Below are positions 1-7,022 of a stretch of 64,000 bases of DNA, in pieces. Position 1 is the first letter of the stretch, and every line of letters begins with the position of its first letter. A program made the position numbers and the translations under genes. This DNA is from Aestuariivirga sp. (GTDB taxonomy: Bacteria; Pseudomonadota; Alphaproteobacteria; Rhizobiales; Aestuariivirgaceae), in assembly GCF_020252405.1 (NCBI RefSeq), contig NZ_JADCDA010000008.1:138577-202576 (forward strand), given 5' to 3'. A model generated the notes under the pieces. The model searched no databases, was not told the DNA's origin, and saw only the letters and a program-made list of their open reading frames with translations.

Positions 1-559
1 CAAGGTTGGCTTCCTCAATATCAATCCCAAGCAGGTCACGGTTGACGTGCTGCGCAACCAGGGCTTCATGAAGGGCTTCGGCATCGACGTGAAGGACCCG
101 AACGTCATCGGCGATGAAACCGACCCGCGCATCGTCGGCAACGATTACACGAACGGCAATCCGGAAGGCGGCCGCAAGGCCATGGAAAACCTTCTCCAGA
201 TCAACCCCGACATCAACGTGATTCACACGATCAACGAACCTGCAGCCGCCGGTGCCTATGAGGCCCTGAAGGCCGTGGGCAAGGAAAATCAGGTGCTGAT
301 CATGTCGGTTGACGGCGGCTGCCCTGGCGTCAAGGATGTCGCGGCCGGCATTATCGGCGGCACGTCGCAGCAATACCCGCTGCTCATGGCCTCAATGGGC
401 GTCGAGGCCATCAAGAAATTCGCCGACACTGGCGAAAAGCCGAAGGCCACTGAAGGCAAGAACTTCTTCGATACCGGCGTTCAGCTGATCACCGACAAGC
501 CGGTTGACGGCGTGCCCTCCATCGACACCAAAAAGGGTCTGGAACTCTGCTGGGGCTGA
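1..559 (+). CDS. frcB: Sugar ABC transporter periplasmic binding protein, C-terminal part
   Basis: This is the last 185 or so residues of a periplasmic binding protein; the reading frame begins at base 2, and the start codon and signal peptide lie outside the window. The segment [18 protein letters not shown] and the later [15 protein letters not shown] are typical of the second lobe of type-1 (RbsB/FrcB-like) sugar-binding proteins. It would capture a hexose or pentose in the periplasm and deliver it to the permease and ATPase encoded just downstream. The frcB assignment rests on the binding protein-permease-ATPase order and on the single-domain ATPase, which fits the rhizobial fructose/mannose/ribose importer better than the fused RbsA type. 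The ligand itself is an inference. Confidence 0.85.
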   Translation, partial: KVGFLNINPKQVTVDVLRNQGFMKGFGIDVKDPNVIGDETDPRIVGNDYTNGNPEGGRKAMENLLQINPDINVIHTINEPAAAGAYEALKAVGKENQVLIMSVDGGCPGVKDVAAGIIGGTSQQYPLLMASMGVEAIKKFADTGEKPKATEGKNFFDTGVQLITDKPVDGVPSIDTKKGLELCWG

Positions 560-598
560 TACCCCACAGCTTGTCTGATAAGCTCTGATAGAACTCAG

Positions 599-623
599 GA
601 GGGCGGCCCTCGCGGCCGCCCTC
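599..623 (+). promoter_or_regulatory. Intercistronic hairpin between binding protein and permease
   Basis: A perfect 10-bp GC-rich stem (599-608 with 614-623) with a five-base loop lies between the binding protein and the permease. There is no U-tract, so it is not a clean terminator. Hairpins here in binding-protein transporter operons commonly stabilise the upstream mRNA or attenuate transcription, giving more binding protein than permease. Confidence 0.55.
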
Positions 624-693
624 GTTGCAGCGACAACAGGAAACGGTTCAGGCGGAAACCACCGGCAAGCCGCGGCGGGAAGGGGTTAAGCCC

Positions 694-1752
694 ATGACGC
701 AATCGCAGGAATTCGAAAAGACACTGGAACAAAGCGACAGCGCTGTCGTGCATTTCCGCGACGGCGATTCGGCCATCCGGCGCTTCCAGCAGTTTCTGCA
801 TGCCAGTCCGGCGGCCGTACCGCTGATTGTGCTGATGCTCTCAGTGGCGATTTTCGGCGTTCTGGTGGGCGGCAAGTTTTTCAACGCCTACTCCCTCACC
901 CTGATCATCCAACAGATCACCATTGTCGGAATTGTGGGCGCGGCGCAGGCGCTGATTATCCTGACAGCTGGAATCGATCTGTCGGTCGGCGCCGTGATGG
1001 TGCTATCGGCCGTTGTGATGGGGCAGTTTACATTCCGCTATGGAATTCCGGTGCCAATCTCCATCCTTTGCGGCCTTGCCTGCGGAACTCTATGCGGGTT
1101 CATAAATGGCTGGCTGGTGGCAGTGATGAGGCTGCCGCCCTTCATCGTCACCCTTGGCACTTGGCAGGTGTTCAATTCGATCAAATACATCTATTCCCGT
1201 AACGAGACGATTCGTGGCCAGGATATCGAAGCCCAAGCACCGCTGTTGCAGCTGTTTGGCGCGCAGATCAATATCGGTGGCGCTGTGTTCACGCTCGGTG
1301 TCGCCTTCATGTTCGGCCTGGTGCTGCTTCTCTGGTATGTGCTGAATTATACCGCCTGGGGCCGGAGGCTCTATGCGGTAGGAGATGACCCCGATGCTGC
1401 CGAGCTCTCCGGGGTACCGGTGAAGCGGATGTTGATCACAGTTTACACCCTGGCGGGTCTGATTTGCGGTATGGCGGGCTGGGTGCTGATTGGGCGAATC
1501 GGATCGGTATCGCCCACGTCGGGCGAATTCGCGAATATCGAGTCGATCACAGCTGTGGTGATCGGCGGCATGTCATTGTTTGGCGGCCGCGGTTCCATCC
1601 TCGGCATGATTTTCGGCGCGCTGATTGTCGGCGTGTTCTCGCTGGGACTGCGTCTTTATGGCGCCGATGCGCAATGGACCTGGCTGCTGATCGGCGTTCT
1701 CATCATTGGCGCCGTCGCCGTCGATCAATGGATCAGAAAGGTAGCTGGCTGA
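694..1752 (+). CDS. frcC: Sugar ABC transporter permease (RbsC/FrcC family)
   Basis: A 352-residue inner-membrane permease with a hydrophilic N-terminus of about 40 residues followed by about ten hydrophobic segments. The motif AGIDLSVGAVMVLSAVVMG is diagnostic for the RbsC/AraH/FrcC permease family, and ELSGVPVKRMLITVYTLAG is the cytoplasmic coupling region that meets the ATPase. The frame is open upstream to 625, but the ATG at 694 follows a purine-rich AAGGGG stretch and gives the usual family N-terminus, so I chose it. The stop overlaps the start of the ATPase gene (TGATG), implying translational coupling. It would form the sugar channel as a dimer. Confidence 0.88.
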   Translation: MTQSQEFEKTLEQSDSAVVHFRDGDSAIRRFQQFLHASPAAVPLIVLMLSVAIFGVLVGGKFFNAYSLTLIIQQITIVGIVGAAQALIILTAGIDLSVGAVMVLSAVVMGQFTFRYGIPVPISILCGLACGTLCGFINGWLVAVMRLPPFIVTLGTWQVFNSIKYIYSRNETIRGQDIEAQAPLLQLFGAQINIGGAVFTLGVAFMFGLVLLLWYVLNYTAWGRRLYAVGDDPDAAELSGVPVKRMLITVYTLAGLICGMAGWVLIGRIGSVSPTSGEFANIESITAVVIGGMSLFGGRGSILGMIFGALIVGVFSLGLRLYGADAQWTWLLIGVLIIGAVAVDQWIRKVAG

Positions 1753-2534
1753 TGTCACAGGCTCCCATTCTCACGGCGCGGGGCCTCGTCAAGCGCTACG
1801 GACGCGTCACCGCGCTCGATAAAGCCGACTTCGATCTCTATCCGAACGAGATTCTGGGGGTGATCGGCGACAATGGCGCCGGTAAATCCACGCTCATCAA
1901 GGCGATCTGCGGCGCGGTCATTCCTGACGAGGGCGAAATCAGGCTTGAAGGCAGGGTATTGCACTTCAAGTTGCCAATGGATGCCCGTCTCGCCGGCGTC
2001 GAGACGGTCTATCAGAATCTCGCGCTGTCGCCCGCCCTGTCGATTTCCGACAATATGTTTCTCGGCCGCGAGATTCGCATGCAAGGCTGGCTGGGCAGCG
2101 TCTTCCGCATGCTTGACCGCCGGACAATGGAGAAGAGGTCCCGCGAGAAGCTCTCGGAACTGGGGCTGATGACAATTCAGAATATCGGTCAGGCTGTCGA
2201 AACGCTCTCCGGCGGGCAGCGCCAGGGCGTTGCCGTGGCGCGCGCTGCGGCTTTTGGTACCAAAGTGCTTATCATGGACGAGCCCACAGCCGCACTGGGC
2301 GTAAAGGAATCGCGCCGCGTTCTGGAATTGATCCTCGACGTGAAGCGCCGTGGCCTTCCCATCGTTCTCATTTCGCATAACATGCCGCACGTCTTCGAAG
2401 TGGCGGACCGAATCCACATTCACCGCCTGGGCAAGCGGCTCTGCGTCATCAACCCCAAGGACTTCACCATGTCGGATGCGGTCGCCTTCATGACCGGCGC
2501 CAAGACTCCTCCACCCGAGCTGATGGCGGCCTGA
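1752..2534 (+). CDS. frcA: Sugar ABC transporter ATP-binding protein, single-domain FrcA type
   Basis: A 260-residue ATPase with one nucleotide-binding domain: Walker A GDNGAGKST, signature LSGGQRQG, Walker B VLIMDEPTAALG and an H-loop in ISHNMPHVFEVADR. RbsA and XylG carry two such domains in about 500 residues; a single-domain partner of an RbsC-type permease is characteristic of the rhizobial Frc transporter. The start overlaps the permease stop by one base. It powers sugar import from the cytoplasmic face and is the last gene of the operon. A hairpin followed by a T-rich run sits just after the stop. Confidence 0.87.
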   Translation: MSQAPILTARGLVKRYGRVTALDKADFDLYPNEILGVIGDNGAGKSTLIKAICGAVIPDEGEIRLEGRVLHFKLPMDARLAGVETVYQNLALSPALSISDNMFLGREIRMQGWLGSVFRMLDRRTMEKRSREKLSELGLMTIQNIGQAVETLSGGQRQGVAVARAAAFGTKVLIMDEPTAALGVKESRRVLELILDVKRRGLPIVLISHNMPHVFEVADRIHIHRLGKRLCVINPKDFTMSDAVAFMTGAKTPPPELMAA

Positions 2535-2544
2535 CTTGACAGCG

Positions 2545-2574
2545 CACCGCCGCCTCAGCGCGGTGTTCTCTTTT
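2545..2574 (+). terminator. Probable Rho-independent terminator after frcA
   Basis: A short stem (CACCGC at 2545-2550 with GCGGTG at 2560-2565) is followed by the T-rich run TTCTCTTTT, ten bases after the frcA stop. It separates frcA from the convergent dehydrogenase gene and overlaps the 3' end of that gene. The stem is only six base pairs, so it may be weak. Confidence 0.5.
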
Positions 2575-3493
2575 CCTGCGCACGCTTGTGAGCGGCAAGC
2601 GCCATCATACGCCGGTCCCGCCAGGCCGTGGCGTCTCCCAGCTTCTCACTTGGCACAGTGGCGCGACGCTCCGCGTCAAGTTTCGTGCCCATGTCGTCAG
2701 GCCACGGCCTGGCGGCGGACTGGCTGTTGCCGACGCGGCGAATGGTGGAACCATAACGATCAAGATAGTCGGCAACGCCATTCGGCGCATTGAGATCGAT
2801 TGTCTCAATGGGCCCCATGAAACTCCAGCGCAGGGCGAGGCCATCCGTGAACGTCTTGTCCAGGTCCCCGGCCGTCACATAGCCTTCGGCGATCAGCCGG
2901 AAAGCTTCATTGAGCACTGCCAGCTGAAGGCGGTTCAGAATGAAACCCTCAATCTCCCGTTTCACCACAATGGGTGACATGCCGCAGCTGGCCATGAACT
3001 CCCCGGTGCGCGCAATCACATCCGGCGAAGTGAAATCCGCTCCGCACAGCTCAACAATCGGCGCGAGGTGGGGCGGGTTCATGGGATGCGAGACGAGGCA
3101 GCGCCGCCGTGTCGCAAGCGCCCCGAAAATGATTGACGGCATGATGGCCGAAGTCGAACTGGAGATGATGGCATCAGCGGGGGCAATGCGTTCCACCTCG
3201 GCGAACAGCATCTGTTTCGGCTCCGCACGCTCGACGATGTTCTCCTGAACGAATGCCGCGCCGGTCAAGGCCTCAGCGAGGCTCTCCGCACCCGTGATGT
3301 GCTGGCGGACAGGCTCGGCATCCCCGATCAGGCCCTGCTCCGCCAGTTGCGGAAGGGTGCGCGCGATGTGAGAAAGAGCCCTCCCCACTTGCTCCGGTTC
3401 CTGGTCCCACAGCACCACCTCATGTCCACCCCGGGCGAAGACCATCGCCCAGGATCGCCCGATCAGGCCCGACCCGAGGAGCGCAACTTTCAC
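2555..3493 (-). CDS. 3-hydroxyacyl-CoA dehydrogenase-type NAD oxidoreductase (gulonate dehydrogenase-like)
   Basis: A 312-residue soluble enzyme. The N-terminal Rossmann motif GSGLIGRSWAMVFARGGHEV is followed at about residue 36 by WDQEPEQ, an acidic residue pattern favouring NAD. SSTSAIMPS and SHPMNPPHLAPIVEL (catalytic His) match the 3-hydroxyacyl-CoA dehydrogenase superfamily. The length fits the lambda-crystallin/L-gulonate 3-dehydrogenase branch better than fatty-acid enzymes, and the sugar-acid context agrees. It starts with GTG and overlaps the stop of the upstream reductase gene by four bases, as last gene of a GntR-led operon. Likely role: oxidising a hydroxyl of a sugar acid or hydroxyacid; the exact substrate is unknown. 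Confidence 0.75.
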   Translation of the reverse strand: MKVALLGSGLIGRSWAMVFARGGHEVVLWDQEPEQVGRALSHIARTLPQLAEQGLIGDAEPVRQHITGAESLAEALTGAAFVQENIVERAEPKQMLFAEVERIAPADAIISSSTSAIMPSIIFGALATRRRCLVSHPMNPPHLAPIVELCGADFTSPDVIARTGEFMASCGMSPIVVKREIEGFILNRLQLAVLNEAFRLIAEGYVTAGDLDKTFTDGLALRWSFMGPIETIDLNAPNGVADYLDRYGSTIRRVGNSQSAARPWPDDMGTKLDAERRATVPSEKLGDATAWRDRRMMALAAHKRAQEKRTPR

Positions 3494-4515
3494 CGCGGCA
3501 CCGGCGCGTCGTCATGGAGCAGGCCCTGGGCCTTGAGGTCCTTCCAAAGCGCCCTGGGAATCTTTGCGTCGAGAGCCGCCACGTTCAGCGCCACTTCCGT
3601 CGGGCTGACCCCGCCGGGTATCACGCTGACCACGTTCTTGTGATGCATGGGAAAGCGCAGGGCAGCTTGCGCCAGCTTCACCTTGTGTCGCTTGCAGATG
3701 GCTTCGATTCTCGCTGCGCGATCGAGAATGGCCTTGGGAGCCCGATCATAATTGTACCACGCCCCCGGCTTCGGCCCCGTGGCGAGGATTCCCGAATTGT
3801 AGGGCCCTCCGAGCACGATTCCGATGCCGCGCTCCTCGCACAGCGGCAGGAATGAGTTGAGCGCGTCCTGCTCAAGCAGCGTGTAGCGCCCGGCCAGCAG
3901 GAAGATGTCGACATCGGAATTCCGCGCGAGAATCTCGCAGACCTCCCACTCGTTCACGCCGGCGCCGAAGGCCTTGATCACCTTCTCGCCGCGCAGCTTC
4001 TCCAAGGCCTTGATGCCGCTGTTGAGGATCGTTTTCACATGCGCGTCACGCGCCGCGACGGTCTTGTGGTTGAAGACGTCCACATCGTGGATGAAGATCA
4101 CGTCGATCGAGTCCACGCCGAGACGTTCCAGCGAAAATTCGATCGACCGCATGAAGCCGTCGTAGCTGTAGTCGTAGATCTCGCGCCGTGCCGGCGTATC
4201 GAAGAACTTGCCGATGCCGGTGCGCTGCTTGGAATCGCAGACTTCGAGAAGCCGCCCCACCTTGGTTGAGAGCACATAGTCCTTTCGCTTCTTGCCGAAC
4301 AGAAAGCGGTTGAGCCGCGTTTCCGCTAGGCCGAGGCCATAAAGCGGCGCCGTATCGTAGTAGCGGATGCCCGCTTTCCATGCGGCGTCCAGCGTCTTCT
4401 GGGCGGCTTCCGGGTCCACGGCCTTGTAGAGATTGCCGATGGGTGCTGTCCCAAAGCCAAGTTCGGTGAAGGAGATGGTCTCCCCCGAAGGCGCCTTGAA
4501 AATGCGCTTCCTCAT
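3490..4515 (-). CDS. Aldo/keto reductase, sugar 1-dehydrogenase-like
   Basis: A 341-residue cytoplasmic TIM-barrel oxidoreductase. The catalytic tetrad is visible: Asp and Tyr in YDTAPLYGLGLAETRL, Lys in LSTKVGRLL and His in IFIHDVDVF. The C-terminal RFPMHHKNVVSVIPGGVSP is the cofactor-binding end typical of the AKR family. Its closest recognisable relatives are D-threo-aldose/L-fucose 1-dehydrogenases, which oxidise an aldose to a lactone. It sits between the regulator and the hydroxyacid dehydrogenase with four-base overlaps on both sides, so the three are almost certainly co-translated. A role at the entry of a sugar-oxidation pathway is inferred from this context. Confidence 0.78.
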   Translation of the reverse strand: MRKRIFKAPSGETISFTELGFGTAPIGNLYKAVDPEAAQKTLDAAWKAGIRYYDTAPLYGLGLAETRLNRFLFGKKRKDYVLSTKVGRLLEVCDSKQRTGIGKFFDTPARREIYDYSYDGFMRSIEFSLERLGVDSIDVIFIHDVDVFNHKTVAARDAHVKTILNSGIKALEKLRGEKVIKAFGAGVNEWEVCEILARNSDVDIFLLAGRYTLLEQDALNSFLPLCEERGIGIVLGGPYNSGILATGPKPGAWYNYDRAPKAILDRAARIEAICKRHKVKLAQAALRFPMHHKNVVSVIPGGVSPTEVALNVAALDAKIPRALWKDLKAQGLLHDDAPVPR

Positions 4516-5243
4516 GCGTCGATTCCTCCCGTACTGTTGAGATCGGCGAAAAGCCCGGGCCTTTCGCGCGCGAATGATTCGAGTTCCGCCATCACCGCAT
4601 CGAGGTGCCGATACATGGCTTTGCAGGCTGCGTCGCCGTCATGAGCTTCCAGTGCGGCAAAAATCGCCTGATGCTCGGCCAGTGTCAGTTCGAGGCGGCG
4701 GCGTGTGTTGAGAAGTTGCCGCACGCGGTCGAAGCCCAGCCGCGCCGTCTCGGTGGCGTTCCGCACACGCTCGAATCCGAGATGATCCTGCAGCAGAGCA
4801 TGGAAAGCGAGATCGAAACCGTGAAAGCCTTTCAGGTCCTTCGCTACGACGGCTGCCGTCTGGTAGCGAAGGTTGCTGGCCAGCTGTTCGATCAGGGCAG
4901 CCGAAGCATGCGGCGCCAGCCGCCGCACCGTCTCCACCTCCAGCGCCCGGCGCAGGAACATGTTCTCCCGCGTATCGGAGATCTTGATGAGCGCAACACG
5001 CGAACCGTTTTGCGGAATAATCTCGACGAGACCTTCGGCGGCGAGACGGTTCATCGCCTCTCCGACGGGAAAGCGCGATACGCCCATGCGCAAGGCGATG
5101 GCCTGCTTGTCGAGGAACTCACCCGGTTTCAGATCCAGCTGAACAATGGCCTCGCGCAGCGCGGCATGGACCCGGGCGGTTGCGCCCTTCGCCGCCGTGC
5201 GGCCCGGGCTCAAGAAATCATAGGTGACGGCGGCCTCTGGCAT
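4512..5243 (-). CDS. GntR-family regulator, FCD (FadR) subfamily
   Basis: A 243-residue transcription factor. Residues of about 20-85 form the winged helix (HAALREAIVQLDLKPGEFLD, then MGVSRFPVGEAMNRLAAEGL), and residues of about 95-225 form the all-helical FCD ligand domain. The latter has the metal-binding Asp/His pattern in FDLAFHALL, LAEHQAIF and MYRHLD. It heads the operon with the reductase and dehydrogenase and is divergent from the dehydratase gene. A perfect palindrome touches its ATG and leaves no room for a Shine-Dalgarno sequence, suggesting autoregulation and weak initiation. It is probably a repressor relieved by a sugar acid. Confidence 0.85.
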   Translation of the reverse strand: MPEAAVTYDFLSPGRTAAKGATARVHAALREAIVQLDLKPGEFLDKQAIALRMGVSRFPVGEAMNRLAAEGLVEIIPQNGSRVALIKISDTRENMFLRRALEVETVRRLAPHASAALIEQLASNLRYQTAAVVAKDLKGFHGFDLAFHALLQDHLGFERVRNATETARLGFDRVRQLLNTRRRLELTLAEHQAIFAALEAHDGDAACKAMYRHLDAVMAELESFARERPGLFADLNSTGGIDA

Positions 5244-5257
5244 GCTAACATGTTAGC
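5244..5257. promoter_or_regulatory. Palindromic operator for the GntR-family regulator
   Basis: GCTAACATGTTAGC is a perfect 14-bp inverted repeat lying directly against the regulator start codon (minus strand), in the 61-bp gap before the divergent dehydratase gene. FadR-type GntR proteins bind short palindromes of this size. Binding here would block regulator translation or transcription and could control the dehydratase promoter too. Confidence 0.65.
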
Positions 5258-5304
5258 GATATTCCAACGGCGGGCAAGCCCCGCACATTGAAGCGAGCCT
5301 CACG

Positions 5305-6840
5305 ATGATTGCACCCGTGCCGAAAACGCCCCGCATGCTCCGCCTCTCCCCCGCCGATAACGTTCTCGTCGCCATCGACACCATCGACAAGGGTGCGGAT
5401 GCGCCGGAAGGCATCACCGCGCTGGACCGCATCGGCAAGGGCCATAAAATGGCATCCGCGGCAATCAAAACGGGCGAGGCCGTGCGGAAATTCGGGCAGA
5501 TTATCGGCTTTGCCAAGCAGGACATTGCCAAGGGCGCCTGGGTGCATGAGCACAACACCGGCATGCAGGATTTCGACCGCGACTACGCCTTTGCGGAAGA
5601 TGCGGCGCCGGAGGACATCCTGCCCCTGGCGCGGCAGGCGACGTTCCAGGGCATCCGCCGCGCCAACGGTAAGGCCGGAACGCGCAACTATATCGGCGTG
5701 CTCACCTCGGTGAACTGCTCCGCAACCGTGGCGGGGTTCATTGCAGAGGAGGTGAAGCGCTCCGGAATTCTCAATGATTACAAAAATATAGATGGCATCG
5801 TGGCGCTGAAAATGGACAATGGGTGCGTCGTCGATTACCGCGGCGTGATCTTCGACATCCTGAAGCGCACGGCCTGGGGCTATGCCACCAACCCCAATAT
5901 GGGCGGGGTGCTGATGGTTGGGCTGGGCTGCGAGGGGTTCCAGATTCCGCGTTTCAAGGAGGCCTATGGTGTTGTAGAGAATGAACTTTTCCGTACCATG
6001 ACGATCCAGGAAAAGGGCGGGACGCGAAACACGGTGGCAGCGGGCGTTGCGGCGGTCCGCGAAATGTTGCCCTACGTCAACAACGTCACGCGCGAAACGT
6101 GCCATGCCTCGGAGCTGATCGTGGCGCTTCAGTGTGGCGGATCAGATGGTTACTCGGGAATCACGGCCAACCCGGCGCTCGGGGCGGCAGTCGACATACT
6201 GGTGCGGCATGGGGGGACCGGCATCCTGTCGGAAACGCCGGAAATCTATGGCGCGGAGCACCTTCTCACCCGGCGGGCGGCGAACCGCGAGACCGGCGAA
6301 AAACTGGTCGAAATCATCAAATGGTGGGAGGACTACACCAGGCGTAACAATATGGAAATGAACAATAATCCGTCTCCGGGCAACAAGCTGGGCGGGCTCA
6401 CCACCATCCTCGAGAAGTCGCTGGGCGCGGCGGCCAAGGGCGGCTCGACGACGCTGCGGCATGTTTATCGCTATGCCGAGCCGGTGACGGGGCGCGGATT
6501 CGTTTTCATGGACACGCCGGGCTATGACCCGGTGGCGGCGACGGGGCAGGTGGCGGGCGGCGCAAACCTTCTTTGCTTCACCACGGGGCGTGGCTCGGCG
6601 TATGGCTGCAAGCCGGTTCCATCGATAAAACTGGCAACGAATACAGATATTTACAACCGCATGATCGACGACATGGACATCAACTGCGGCGACATTCTCG
6701 ACGGTGTGCCGATCGCGGATAAGGGCCAGCAGATCTTCGAACTGATGCTGAAGGTGGCGTCCGGCCAGAAGACCAAGTCGGAAGAGCTCGGCTATGGCGA
6801 CAATGAGTATGTTCCCTGGCATGTCGGCGCGATGATGTAG
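5305..6840 (+). CDS. UxaA/GarD-family sugar-acid dehydratase (altronate dehydratase-like)
   Basis: A 511-residue enzyme with an N-terminal SAF domain (about residues 10-95, including the WVHEHNTGM histidines) and a UxaA/GarD catalytic domain. Family motifs are KAGTRNYIGVLTSVNCSATV, CGGSDGYSGITANPALG and the late NCGDILDG. These enzymes remove water from hexonates such as altronate or galactarate using a metal ion, giving 2-keto-3-deoxy acids. The ATG at 5305 has no strong ribosome site; the ATG at 5335 gives the common N-terminus MLRLSPADNV and may be the true start. It is divergent from the GntR operon and shares the control gap with it. Altronate itself is unproven. Confidence 0.82.
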   Translation: MIAPVPKTPRMLRLSPADNVLVAIDTIDKGADAPEGITALDRIGKGHKMASAAIKTGEAVRKFGQIIGFAKQDIAKGAWVHEHNTGMQDFDRDYAFAEDAAPEDILPLARQATFQGIRRANGKAGTRNYIGVLTSVNCSATVAGFIAEEVKRSGILNDYKNIDGIVALKMDNGCVVDYRGVIFDILKRTAWGYATNPNMGGVLMVGLGCEGFQIPRFKEAYGVVENELFRTMTIQEKGGTRNTVAAGVAAVREMLPYVNNVTRETCHASELIVALQCGGSDGYSGITANPALGAAVDILVRHGGTGILSETPEIYGAEHLLTRRAANRETGEKLVEIIKWWEDYTRRNNMEMNNNPSPGNKLGGLTTILEKSLGAAAKGGSTTLRHVYRYAEPVTGRGFVFMDTPGYDPVAATGQVAGGANLLCFTTGRGSAYGCKPVPSIKLATNTDIYNRMIDDMDINCGDILDGVPIADKGQQIFELMLKVASGQKTKSEELGYGDNEYVPWHVGAMM

Positions 6841-6956
6841 TTGCATTTGGTGTTGCCGCCGGATGCTTTTCGGTTGCTGTCCGATGCATTTTGGCAGCTG
6901 TCCCAGTCATCATTGCACCATGATTGGCAACCATTGATTTTCCCAGGCGGGAGACC

Positions 6957-6987
6957 CCGGGTTCACCTTGCGTAAGGTGAACCCCGG
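6957..6987. terminator. Strong hairpin between dehydratase and PBP genes
   Basis: The sequences GGGTTCACCTT (6959-6969) and AAGGTGAACCC (6974-6984) form an 11-bp perfect stem with a four-base loop. A further two G-C pairs form if one C is bulged. It is 117 bp after the dehydratase stop and 36 bp before the PBP start. It has no U-run, so it may act as a Rho-type end structure or as a leader hairpin of the PBP gene. Confidence 0.45.
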
Positions 6988-7022
6988 CTCGTCTTGCCCG
7001 CGTCCGGTGGTCCGGGGGAGAG

